Source: a virus
Reading direction: 5' to 3' (one strand)
Virus record (IMG/VR): IMGVR_UViG_3300049483_000209
Location: 1-29,524 of that record
Length of the DNA: 29,524 nt
Both the position numbers and the translations under genes were made by a program. The notes under the pieces are model-generated. The model saw nothing but the letters and a program-made list of their open reading frames with translations. It was not told the origin of the DNA and searched no databases. Shown here in pieces: positions 8,343-15,656 of the stretch (the stretch's first letter is position 1; every line of letters begins with the position of its first letter).

Positions 8343-8959
8343 CGGTTTTTCTCCGGTCGAGTAGGACGATGCACGCCGCGCGCCGGACCGCCATAAGCCC
8401 CCTTCTCATTCCCCCACTGACTCTTGAAGCCGGCAATCGAGGGCACGTAGTCAAAGAACTTGTCCCCGGGGTAAAGCTGCTGTTGGTCCACGTTCGTGTA
8501 ACGCGCAATACGCGGCTCGCGGCGCAACCGATGTTCACAGTTGAGCTTGATGGTGCCAAGGTTTTTGTCGAGGGCGATTTCCATATAATCCATGCGGCCT
8601 TCCCACACGGTTTCAGGATTGGCCACGAGCGCGCCCGTACTCTGATTAAGCAACCCCAGGTAAACGATGACCGAGCGCCCTTGATATGCTTCGTTCTCGG
8701 CCGTGGCCACGAGCGAGGCATCCACCCCTGAGAGCGTAAGCACGATGGGCCGTGCCACCGTGTCGAGCGTTTCCTGCACCGCGTCGATACCACCGAACTG
8801 CCCGAGTGGTAGATAGGTGTGCCCCGCGTAGGGGACCTCCATGATGCCGTCGTTCAAGTAAACGTGCCCGCTGGAAAAGTCCATATCCACCATCACACAG
8901 CCGATGATGCTGAGCTTGGCCAGCTCGGTAGCGTTGGATGCTGCGACAACGCGGGTCAT
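8339..8959 (-). CDS. Tail tip / baseplate hub protein (lambda L-equivalent position)
   Basis: A 206-residue protein with the pattern of hub proteins found between Dit and the peptidase in many siphoviruses. The N-terminal CVMVDMDFSSGHVYLND segment is followed by a YAGHTYLPLG strand. LTLSGVDASLV leads to GRSVIVYLGLL, VWEGRMDYMEI and CEHRLRREPRIARYT, and the C-terminal YPGDKFFDYVP is characteristic. By analogy with lambda gpL or DUF2163-type proteins, it forms the ring linking the tail tube to the J-like hub. The C-terminal 20 residues are basic and less conserved-looking. GAGG lies eight bases before the ATG. Family assignment is by pattern, not by search. Confidence 0.7.
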   Translation of the reverse strand: MTRVVAASNATELAKLSIIGCVMVDMDFSSGHVYLNDGIMEVPYAGHTYLPLGQFGGIDAVQETLDTVARPIVLTLSGVDASLVATAENEAYQGRSVIVYLGLLNQSTGALVANPETVWEGRMDYMEIALDKNLGTIKLNCEHRLRREPRIARYTNVDQQQLYPGDKFFDYVPSIAGFKSQWGNEKGAYGGPARGVHRPTRPEKNR

Positions 8960-9961
8960 TTAACTGGCCTCAACAAAGGTGAAGTCGAAATCCGATAACA
9001 GGTTCACGCCCGGCCGCGATACCTGCACAGCGCCATCGGTGAAGATACCCTTCATCATAGGTTCCCCGATAATGATGGGCGCGTTATCCGGCACAAACTT
9101 ACGCAGGGCAGGTTCAAAGAACAACATCCCCGCACCGGAGCCGTCGCTGTTCAGATCGAAGGTGACGGATTTCATCTCCCCATTTACTTCGACACGATCC
9201 CCGGCACGCAGCAGCCCATTGGTGTTGATGGGCAGGGCGTCGATAGGGAGCGAGGTGTAGAAAGTGGTGAGGCTGGTGGGATTGACGGCGAGGGCGCAGC
9301 GCCGAAGCGAAGCATAGGTGCAGAAAACGGCTTCGCCCGAAGACGCGCCTGAACTCACATAAATAATGCGCTGGTTCCCGGCAGCACTCGCCCCCGCCAC
9401 ACCGGCCACGGTGATCAGCCCGCGCGCCGAGGAGGAAACGCTGTCATAGTTATTGCTGCCATCACTCATGCGCACGCCCAGGGTATCGGAGCCACTGCCC
9501 ACGGCATCGACAAGGCACGAGCGCATGGCATAGGCCACGCCACTCACAACGCTGACGCTTTGATATGCGTAGGGAGCGGTGACCCCGATCATGGACAGGC
9601 GCAACGTGCGGTTGTGCCCCGACAACGTGCAGTTTCCTCCCGCCGTCCAGCCGGTCGCGCCATTGACGAAATCGCCATTGGTGAGCAGTTCCGGGGCCGG
9701 AAAACTTCCGCGTTGCCTATAGGTTGGGTCGGGAATCCAAATGCGATTGGACTTCCCGCGAAGCGAAGCCATCAGCGCGGATAGGTAAGCGCGATTGTCG
9801 CCAATCAGATTGTACCAATTGAGTCGCGCCTGCCACCGCTGGCCGCGCGAGACGGTGCGAGTGGCACCGGATAAAACGGACTGCTGCACGCCGCTGAAGT
9901 CGATCAGCGACCATTCGGCACCATTGGGAACAAGGCTAGGGGATAAAACAAAATCAGTCAT
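8960..9961 (-). CDS. Distal tail (Dit/gpM-like) protein with inserted carbohydrate-binding-like domain
   Basis: The first ~85 residues (RTVSRGQRWQARLNWYNL, RIWIPDP) and the last ~100 (LLRAGDRVEVNGEMKSVTFDL, FFEPALR, GIFTDG, DFDFTFVEAS) form one Dit-like tail protein. Between them, residues about 90-232 form a separate module that starts with ELLTNGDFVNGATGWTAGG, the classic opening of jelly-roll carbohydrate-binding domains. Such 'evolved Dit' proteins attach the tail tip to cell-surface sugars before the main receptor is met. The ATG overlaps the tape-measure stop (ATGA). The Dit or gpM assignment rests on position just after the tape measure and on the split-domain pattern. Confidence 0.75.
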   Translation of the reverse strand: MTDFVLSPSLVPNGAEWSLIDFSGVQQSVLSGATRTVSRGQRWQARLNWYNLIGDNRAYLSALMASLRGKSNRIWIPDPTYRQRGSFPAPELLTNGDFVNGATGWTAGGNCTLSGHNRTLRLSMIGVTAPYAYQSVSVVSGVAYAMRSCLVDAVGSGSDTLGVRMSDGSNNYDSVSSSARGLITVAGVAGASAAGNQRIIYVSSGASSGEAVFCTYASLRRCALAVNPTSLTTFYTSLPIDALPINTNGLLRAGDRVEVNGEMKSVTFDLNSDGSGAGMLFFEPALRKFVPDNAPIIIGEPMMKGIFTDGAVQVSRPGVNLLSDFDFTFVEAS

Positions 9962-12093
9962 GTCCGCAATCCCCGGTTGTACCGTTGAAGCATGGCCACC
10001 AATTGCCGATTCCCCTCACGCACCGTGCGCTGTACATCGGCTTGGACCTGTGCACGATCAGCGCGCGAGTCGATATTGATAACCGGGGAATAGACGATAC
10101 TCTGCCCGCCAGCGCCGTTCGGGATAATGGAGCCCGCGGAGTTCGGCCGGAACATTTCAGGGCCCCGCTCACCGACAAGGTAAGTACTGCCAGGATACAC
10201 AGAACCCCCACCCGCACGAGCGCCGCCAGAGCGCGTGTATAGGTCCCCGCTAGGCGAGGGCGACCCCATCAACCCGCCAAATATCGCCGAGAGCCAACCA
10301 CCGCCGCCTCCAGACAAAGATTCAATCAAAGGCTTCATGATCGACTGCTGAACAAAGAATCGGGCCAAGTCCGCAATCATCGAGTCGATAAAGGATCGGA
10401 ACGTGAGCTTGCCCGTAGTGATCCAACTCGTCATGGCATCCTCAATGCCCTTGAACATATCGGTGGTTATGCGCGCGGTGCTGCTCGCAACATCCTCCAG
10501 CGACTTCATATACTCCTTTGCCGCTCGCGTCACCCCCGCGCCAGCCGTCCGGTCCGCATACAGGGCTCGATTTTTCTCAACCTCCAGCAACTTATCGTAC
10601 ACATCAAGCAGCCCTTCGGATTGAAGTTTGAGCTTGAGGGTATTGTCCTGGAGAGCGGTCTGAAGTGCGTTCGCGGTTTCCGTCTCCCCATTCATCGCCG
10701 CATACGCAGCCTCAACAGACATAATAGTTTCAGCGAGGTCCCTTTGCTCGCGGCTCGTTTCCCGGTCGATGGCGTTCTGCTCTCGTGAGGCTCGACTCCG
10801 ATCCACCGCCATGTCGTTTTGAATCTGCTGAATCTTCCCCGAGGCGATTATCTGCTGATCACGGTCCTTGCTCGTCGCGATGAAGTCTGCCAGGGTAGCG
10901 ATCTCACGAATGTAGATGTCTTGGACGGCAGCGGAGTTCTGCTCCGTGATCGCCAACCTTTTTGCCGAGTAGTCCCCAAGAGACACAAGGCCCTCTTGGT
11001 AATCGGCGGCGAGAGTTTCGTTGAGGTATCGAGCCGCCTCATCCTGCGCGCGTATCTGATCATCCATCAAGCGCAATTGCTCATTCATGAGCGCGCCCGT
11101 CATGTCCTTAACGTGCTTCGCCTTCGCCAACGGGTCCGTGTACCCTTCGGGAGTCTTTAGCACATCGGTAAGGTTCGGCAACCCCTTGAGCCCCATAGCC
11201 CGCAGCTTACCCAAGGTCACGACAGTGCGAGCAATCTCCTCATTCAAAAAAGCATACGCTTTCTGATCGACCATTGCGCCATTCGCATTTCCACGCGCCG
11301 CCGACTCCATCCCCTTTTTCTGCGCGTTGAGTTGCCCGAGGTACTTTTCCATGTCCTCAGTCGGGGACCCTCCCCCAATCGCAATTCGGAACCAGTCCGC
11401 AAATCTCGTCACCCCGGGTGCCACCATAAGCGCCAAGCGCCGACCAAGCGACGCCGCACTGGCCTCCATCTTCTTAAACGCCTCATCGGCTTGAACGGCG
11501 GCGTGGGCGCTGAACTCGTCCAGCGTAATTCCTAAATCATCCGCTTCCTTCCGCAGCGCCGCAATCCCAGCGGCACCTTTCTCCAGAAACGGGATCATGT
11601 TGAACCCCGCCCGTCCAAACAACTCCGTCGCCGCTCGCGCTCGCGTGGCGGGGTCCTCGGTGTTGGCGAAGGCTTCCGCAATAGCTTCCAACTGGTCCTC
11701 GGGCTTCAACTGCCGCAACGCTTTGATGCTAATGCCTATGGCAGAAAATGCCTTGATGGTGTCACCCTTCGATACGGCGACCTCCATATTTTTGAACGCC
11801 AGCGACAACTCCTCCGTGCTTATCCCTGATTGCTTCGCGGCGTAGTCGAGTTGACTGAATACGGAAACAGCAACACCCGCTTTGACCGATGCCTTTTCCA
11901 TCGCATCCGCAGCGCGGATGTTATTCATGATGAACTGTTCAATCCCACGGACCGTGAACGCGACGCCGAGGACGCTGCCCACCTGTTGGACCACGCCGGA
12001 GAGATGCTGGAAGCGGCGCTCAATCCGGTCTATGGACGAGTGGAAGCTGGTGTCCTGGGCCGCGATGTCGAACAGTACGTTGAACAGTGCCAT
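9958..12093 (-). CDS. Tail tape measure protein
   Basis: A 711-residue protein directly after the tail chaperones. It has long helical, Ala- and Glu-rich segments, with LGVAFTVRGIEQFI at about 40-55 and a long coiled-coil region at about 340-540. The C-terminal signature of lambda-H-type tape measures is clear: a Gly-rich AGGGSVYPG, then TYLVGERGPEMFRP and SIIPNG, and a polar tail. The protein sets tail length and is expelled during DNA injection. At roughly 0.15 nm per residue, 711 residues suggest a tail near 100 nm. It is shorter than lambda H (853 residues). No muralytic domain is visible. Confidence 0.9.
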   Translation of the reverse strand: MALFNVLFDIAAQDTSFHSSIDRIERRFQHLSGVVQQVGSVLGVAFTVRGIEQFIMNNIRAADAMEKASVKAGVAVSVFSQLDYAAKQSGISTEELSLAFKNMEVAVSKGDTIKAFSAIGISIKALRQLKPEDQLEAIAEAFANTEDPATRARAATELFGRAGFNMIPFLEKGAAGIAALRKEADDLGITLDEFSAHAAVQADEAFKKMEASAASLGRRLALMVAPGVTRFADWFRIAIGGGSPTEDMEKYLGQLNAQKKGMESAARGNANGAMVDQKAYAFLNEEIARTVVTLGKLRAMGLKGLPNLTDVLKTPEGYTDPLAKAKHVKDMTGALMNEQLRLMDDQIRAQDEAARYLNETLAADYQEGLVSLGDYSAKRLAITEQNSAAVQDIYIREIATLADFIATSKDRDQQIIASGKIQQIQNDMAVDRSRASREQNAIDRETSREQRDLAETIMSVEAAYAAMNGETETANALQTALQDNTLKLKLQSEGLLDVYDKLLEVEKNRALYADRTAGAGVTRAAKEYMKSLEDVASSTARITTDMFKGIEDAMTSWITTGKLTFRSFIDSMIADLARFFVQQSIMKPLIESLSGGGGGWLSAIFGGLMGSPSPSGDLYTRSGGARAGGGSVYPGSTYLVGERGPEMFRPNSAGSIIPNGAGGQSIVYSPVINIDSRADRAQVQADVQRTVREGNRQLVAMLQRYNRGLRT

Positions 12094-12095
12094 GG

Positions 12096-12572
12096 TTAGG
12101 TCCCGCCCTTGCGAGCCTCCTTGGTGTACCGCTTATTGAGGGCGCGAGCGAGGTCCGTGAAGAATTGAATGGAAGCGGTTTGCTGGAGCGCGGCCCATTG
12201 CCGCTGAAGCACCCCGCTCCCCGCTATGAACCGTTGCGGGGCGCCGCCCTCTTTGCGGGAGGGACGGGTAAGGTGCCCAAACTCAACGAAGCGCCAGTAA
12301 AAAGCATTGCGAGGGTTGTCCGCTTTCCCGACCGTATCCACCGACACGGTGGACTTCACGAGTGTGCGCGCTGATACGAACCGCGTGCGAACGTGCAGCG
12401 CGCGTTTCATACGCCCTGTGCGCTCGGGCAGGTACGCCTCCAAGTCCTTTTGCTTACTCTCGCCGATCCGCCGCACCGAGGCACGCACGATGCGCACGGC
12501 ATCCTCCTGGAACAGCTTCAACCCAGCGTGGAGGTCCTGGTGGTTAAACGCGATTTGAATGTCTTTACTCAT
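12096..12572 (-). CDS. HK97 gp10-like head-tail / tail completion protein
   Basis: A 158-residue protein with the HK97_gp10 pattern: a helical start (DLHAGLKLFQEDAVRIVRASVRR), LPERTGRMKRAL, then FYWRFVEFGH and PQRFIAGS, followed by a long C-terminal helix. Family members act in head-tail joining or tail completion. Usually this gene sits between the head-closure gene and the tail terminator; here it lies between the frameshifted tail chaperone and the tape measure. Its ATG overlaps the stop of the chaperone extension (ATGA), so it is probably translationally coupled. No strong SD is visible. Confidence 0.8.
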   Translation of the reverse strand: MSKDIQIAFNHQDLHAGLKLFQEDAVRIVRASVRRIGESKQKDLEAYLPERTGRMKRALHVRTRFVSARTLVKSTVSVDTVGKADNPRNAFYWRFVEFGHLTRPSRKEGGAPQRFIAGSGVLQRQWAALQQTASIQFFTDLARALNKRYTKEARKGGT

Positions 12573-12769
12573 GACGGGGCCCGTCCGAAGAAATTGTGCA
12601 ATTTACTCTCCGCATCCACTTCACTCTCCGTCATTCCCCGCTCCAGCCTATAGTACGCAGCCCACTCCGTCAGCTCCCGCGAACTCAGACTACGTAAAAG
12701 TTCATCCACCGTTTTGCCCAACTCACGAGCGAGGAAGAAATAGAACCGCCGCTGCGGTTGGGCAATCAA
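12569..12769 (-). CDS. Tail assembly chaperone T-domain, made by -1 frameshift (GT fusion)
   Basis: A 66-codon open frame begins immediately after the slippery site near the end of the G gene and has no convincing start of its own (first codon TTG, no SD). After a -1 shift on A AAA AAT, ribosomes read ...EKK-LIAQPQRRF and continue to the stop at 12569, giving a fusion of about 181 residues. The segment is helical, with FFLARELGKTVDELLRSLSSRELTEW, which resembles the GT/DUF4035-type chaperone C-terminus. In lambda, gpG and gpGT bind the tape measure and recruit tail-tube subunits. The next gene starts in an ATGA overlap with this stop. Confidence 0.85.
   Translation of the reverse strand: MIAQPQRRFYFFLARELGKTVDELLRSLSSRELTEWAAYYRLERGMTESEVDAESKLHNFFGRAPS
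12744..12759 (-). other. Frameshift-stimulating stem-loop
   Basis: On the mRNA strand AACCGC (12759-12754) pairs perfectly with GCGGTT (12749-12744) around an AGCG loop. The stem starts nine bases after the slippery heptamer, within the spacing usual for -1 frameshift stimulators. It is the only clear structural element next to the site. Confidence 0.7.
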
Positions 12770-13113
12770 TTTTTTTCCGCCTCCTTCAGATCATCGTCTG
12801 CCATGCTGTTGAGCCTCGCCGCCACCTTCACGATCCGATCCAGAGCAAGCCACGATTGCTTACCGAGCGGGTCAATGTCCGCTTCAGTGAACATCAGTGC
12901 CCCGCTTTCATCGACCACCGTGAACACAATCAGTGCGGCGCGGTAATTCTCCCCGAGTTTACCGATTTGGGAGCGGGCGCGAATGAATGCCTCAAAGGCA
13001 TCCCGCTCCGTACCCGACATCGTGCGCACCGTCACTTCACCTCCCAACTCTGGGACCTGCACTTTTTCCGCCGGCAGCACCGGGGACGTTAGCAGTTGAT
13101 CGCGCGTTAGCAT
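12766..13113 (-). CDS. Tail assembly chaperone G
   Basis: A 115-residue protein between the major tail protein and the tape measure, the place of the tail chaperone in lambda-like siphoviruses. Seen: VPELGGEVTVRTMSGTERDAFE, typical of these chaperones, then a helical core and a charged end (DDDLKEAEKN). The stop codon is four bases inside the frameshift window, so most ribosomes would make G and a minority GT. The ATG begins one base after the major tail protein stop, which suggests translational coupling. Start choice is supported by the conserved LTRDQLL opening. Confidence 0.88.
   Translation of the reverse strand: MLTRDQLLTSPVLPAEKVQVPELGGEVTVRTMSGTERDAFEAFIRARSQIGKLGENYRAALIVFTVVDESGALMFTEADIDPLGKQSWLALDRIVKVAARLNSMADDDLKEAEKN
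12769..12775 (-). promoter_or_regulatory. -1 ribosomal frameshift slippery site A AAA AAT
   Basis: In the zero frame of the chaperone G gene the mRNA reads GCG GAA AAA AAT TGA. The heptamer A AAA AAT fits the X XXY YYZ rule in the correct phase, two codons before the stop. A -1 slip enters the T-domain frame at TTG ATT GCC. Seven A residues in a row (12776-12770) reinforce slippage. Confidence 0.88.
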
Positions 13114-13114
13114 A

Positions 13115-13753
13115 TCAGGCGAACCAGGCTTTGGCGGCCGTGATCTTCACGGACACTGAAGCCTTGTAGATGTCGTTGGCTCCGGCCGTGAACCCGAACT
13201 GCTTGACGGCGCCCGGGAAGCACGCCACGAGGTTCGCGGAGTCCTTGACGGTGAAGCCCTTGACGGACTGCGCCTCACGCGCCAACCGCAGAGCGGCCTG
13301 GCCGGAGTCCGCATTGTCGAGGACCAAATCAAAAGTTGCATCGCCTTCATCCCCGAGTCCAATCAGCGACTCCTTCGTAACGGAACGGAGGTGCGTCGTG
13401 TCGATGTCGCTGGCGGCGCCGCCCGCCGCATTGACATTCGTAACCTTGCCCACCGCGGTCATCGTCAGCTTGTAGGCGCTACCGCCCGTACCCGCGGCGG
13501 AGTAGTTGGTGCCATCCACGCCCTTCAGCTCGAAGGTGCCCGCGGCCATGTTAGCCACCACGAACACACGCCCATTGATTTCCGGCACGCCCACAACGCC
13601 ATCGATGAACACGATGTCGCCGTTTGAGTACCCGTGGCTGTCCGCCTGTATCTCCACCACGCCATCACTCGCAACAGTGGCGCTGGTAATGACCTTAGCA
13701 GCGGCACGATCCGTCTCAACCGACAGAATTGAACCTTGTGATTTAGTCGCCAT
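13115..13753 (-). CDS. Major tail tube protein
   Basis: A 212-residue protein in the major tail protein position. It starts MATKSQGSILSVET and carries an inserted-looking segment (about 35-95) with HGYSNGDIVFIDGV, VPEINGRVFVV and GTFELKGVDGTNYSA. This segment is a phage-associated strand-turn module also found in other phage structural proteins. The rest (DIDTTHLRSVTKESLIGLGDEGDATFDLVLD ... KQFGFTAGANDIYKASVSVKIT) fits gpV-type tail tube proteins with the 'GxGDxGD' region. It polymerises as hexameric rings around the tape measure. AGAGGG lies about seven bases before the ATG. The 27-base gap upstream of the gene holds only this SD. Confidence 0.87.
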   Translation of the reverse strand: MATKSQGSILSVETDRAAAKVITSATVASDGVVEIQADSHGYSNGDIVFIDGVVGVPEINGRVFVVANMAAGTFELKGVDGTNYSAAGTGGSAYKLTMTAVGKVTNVNAAGGAASDIDTTHLRSVTKESLIGLGDEGDATFDLVLDNADSGQAALRLAREAQSVKGFTVKDSANLVACFPGAVKQFGFTAGANDIYKASVSVKITAAKAWFA

Positions 13754-13780
13754 GATAAACCCTCTTTGATTAAAAACCCA

Positions 13781-14134
13781 TCAGACAAATACGTTCCACT
13801 GCTGTGAAACACGGTATTGGCGAACCGCGCTGTCATAGTCCTCGGTTTCATCGAGCATGACAACGCCACTCGCCTCAAGACACGCTCGCCCGGCGCTCTT
13901 GAGCGCCTGGGCTTCGGAATGAGTAAGGGCCCAATAGTTGACGATCACCGCAACCAGATCCAACCCCGCCGACCCCTCCAGCGTATTAAATGGGACATCA
14001 GAAAGAGTATGGACCGAAATCGCAGGCATCACATCATCCTCCGCCAACACCACGGGGCGCACCCGGGTATCGACATAGGTAACGATGTCACTATCCGCGA
14101 GCAGCCATTCAACAACTTGCTTGACAGCCATCAT
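13781..14134 (-). CDS. Tail terminator protein, DUF3168-like
   Basis: A 117-residue protein matching DUF3168 in pattern and place. It has a helical start (AVKQVVEWLLADSDIVTYVDTRV), PAISVHTLSDVP, a central strand VAVIVNYWALTHSEAQALKSAGRACLEA, and a closing AVRQYRVSQQWNVFV strand. The family (gpU/HK97 gp10-neighbour type) caps the tail tube and joins it to the head. Start: two consecutive ATGs overlap the stop of the previous gene (ATGATG), and either can serve. Located between head-closure and major tail genes as expected. Confidence 0.85.
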   Translation of the reverse strand: MMAVKQVVEWLLADSDIVTYVDTRVRPVVLAEDDVMPAISVHTLSDVPFNTLEGSAGLDLVAVIVNYWALTHSEAQALKSAGRACLEASGVVMLDETEDYDSAVRQYRVSQQWNVFV

Positions 14135-14448
14135 GGCCCCCGGGCCGTGCCCAGAATAGAAAGGCCATCGTGCATCCCAATTTCCGTCACATCCTCCACT
14201 TGGTATTCCTTGCCCTCGTGCACGATCCGGTCCCTTGTATCAAAGTCCCTGCGGTAGCGGATATTGAAACGAGTCGTTGAAAGATTCGCCGTCTGATCCG
14301 CTACAAATTGATCGTGCCTCGAAAGCGGCAGCACCCGCGCCCAAACCGTCGCCAGATCAAAGAAAGACTCCACGACCTCGTTCAACTCATTGGTCGTGGT
14401 CGCTCGTTTCCGGAGCGTTATGCGTTGGTCGAGTTGCCCGGCATCCAT
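14131..14448 (-). CDS. Head-tail adaptor / head closure protein (SPP1 gp16-like, Phage_H_T_join)
   Basis: A 105-residue beta-barrel-type protein opening with MDAGQLDQRITLRKRA, the hallmark of the Phage_H_T_join family, then FFDLATVWARVLPLS, TTRFNIRYRRDFDTRDRIVHEGKEYQV and a C-terminal strand. It closes the portal channel after packaging and docks the tail. TAGGA lies six bases before the ATG. Fits the expected order connector, closure, terminator. Confidence 0.88.
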   Translation of the reverse strand: MDAGQLDQRITLRKRATTTNELNEVVESFFDLATVWARVLPLSRHDQFVADQTANLSTTRFNIRYRRDFDTRDRIVHEGKEYQVEDVTEIGMHDGLSILGTARGP

Positions 14449-14451
14449 GGC

Positions 14452-14775
14452 TCATCCTACCGCGGGATCACGCAGCGGGTACAGAATCGCCGTCACCGGG
14501 GCGGGCAGGTATCCCATCTCCCAGTCCGTCATCTTCACGCCTGACGGGTCGCGCTTCCAAATCCCCACGAGCGCCAGCACAGCATTCACGATCACGGCGG
14601 GGACCTCTTCAGCCACACCATCAGACGCAACCTCATACTCCTCCTCGGTCAGATTCAGATACGTGAGCACCGCTTCCGAGGCGCCCATGATCGCTAACTC
14701 CAGATCATCGTCCTCATCCGCCCCGTCATATTTCAACCGGGCCTTCGCAACCGCAAGCGACACGAGCATGGTCAT
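14452..14775 (-). CDS. Head-tail connector, HK97 gp6-like
   Basis: A 107-residue, mostly helical acidic protein of the gp6/gp15 connector type. The start LVSLAVAKARLKYDGADEDDDLELAIMGASEAVLTYLNL matches the typical 'DDxLLxxLIxAAxxxVxxYL' pattern. PAVIVNAVLALVGIWKRDP follows, then a C-terminal PAPVTAILYPLRDPAVG. Family members form a ring under the portal. AAGGGAGAG lies just before the ATG. Start overlaps the stop of the collagen-like gene by four bases, indicating coupling. Confidence 0.88.
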   Translation of the reverse strand: MTMLVSLAVAKARLKYDGADEDDDLELAIMGASEAVLTYLNLTEEEYEVASDGVAEEVPAVIVNAVLALVGIWKRDPSGVKMTDWEMGYLPAPVTAILYPLRDPAVG

Positions 14776-15656
14776 GGGCGCTCTCCCTTGATCTTGCTAA
14801 CGCCGGGGGGACCTTGCGGGCCTCTCTCCCCGTCCTTGCCATCCCGCCCACGCTTCACAGCCAGCTTCCAACTGTCATCCGTCTCGGGGCGCGCCTTGGT
14901 GTCGCGCGTCGCAATCCAAATCGACCCACCCCAAGTCACAAGATCACCGCGAACGTACTGCTCATCAACCTTATGGACTCCACGCCACACAGGGAATGGG
15001 CATACAACGTTCTTTATCCATTGCGTCTCCCCCGCTGTCAACGATACAGTCAACGTCCGCCCATCCTCGCCCAATACCGCGTCAAATGTTGATAGGTCAA
15101 CGCCATCCCGCCCATCCTTCCCGTCCTTCCCGTCCTTGGCCTTGGGGGCGCGATCAATCGCATTCTGAAGCAGCGCCTGCGCCCGGCGCTCGAAGTCCAG
15201 CGCCCACTTGGCAAGCGCGGTGTCCATGAAGGCATGAACCTCCTCAATGGTGAACACTCGCCCATCCGCGCCATCCTTCCCCGGGGCGCCGTCTTTACCT
15301 TCCCGCCCGGGGGCGCCGTCCTTGCCGTTGAGCCCTGGGGCGCCGTCCTTGCCGTCCTTCCCCGGAGCGCCGGGGCGCCCCTCCGCGCCGTCTTTACCCG
15401 CGGGGCCGACTTCGCCCCGGGGACCGATCCCGCCCGGCGCTCCGTCCTTCCCGGGCGCGCCCGCATCCCCCTCCGCGCCATCCTTCCCCGGGGCGCCGTC
15501 CTTCCCATCAACCCCGTCCCGACCCGGGGCGCCGTCCTTCCCGGCGGGGATCGAGTCGATGCGGGTCGCGAGCGCCGCCAGCGCCGAATCGACGTACTCT
15601 TTGACGCCACGGACAATCGCACGAAGCAATGTGGCTTTCTCTTGAGGGTCTATCAT
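14772..15656 (-). CDS. Collagen-like fibre protein with putative carbohydrate-binding domain
   Basis: A 294-residue protein. Residues 1-35 are helical. Residues 39-132 are 31 uninterrupted Gly-X-Y triplets rich in GKD and GAP. A second helix (136-170) follows, then a short collagen stretch (174-186) and a beta-rich domain at about 190-268 with YVRGDLVTWGGSIWIATRDT...DDSWKLAV, which resembles type 5/12 chitin-binding modules. A last collagen segment (270-285) ends the protein. Triple-helical phage proteins form trimeric fibres. The location between portal and connector, with overlapping starts and stops, suggests a head or neck fibre rather than a tail-tip one; this is inferred. GAGGA precedes the ATG at seven bases. 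Confidence 0.88.
   Translation of the reverse strand: MIDPQEKATLLRAIVRGVKEYVDSALAALATRIDSIPAGKDGAPGRDGVDGKDGAPGKDGAEGDAGAPGKDGAPGGIGPRGEVGPAGKDGAEGRPGAPGKDGKDGAPGLNGKDGAPGREGKDGAPGKDGADGRVFTIEEVHAFMDTALAKWALDFERRAQALLQNAIDRAPKAKDGKDGKDGRDGVDLSTFDAVLGEDGRTLTVSLTAGETQWIKNVVCPFPVWRGVHKVDEQYVRGDLVTWGGSIWIATRDTKARPETDDSWKLAVKRGRDGKDGERGPQGPPGVSKIKGERP

Noticed and set aside
11239-11265. Short hairpin with U-run inside the tape measure gene
   Set aside because: Only a five-base AU-rich stem; too weak to support as a terminator.
14772-15656. Collagen-like gene as a bacterial contaminant or host gene
   Set aside because: It overlaps portal and connector genes by four bases on each side, so it belongs to the phage operon.
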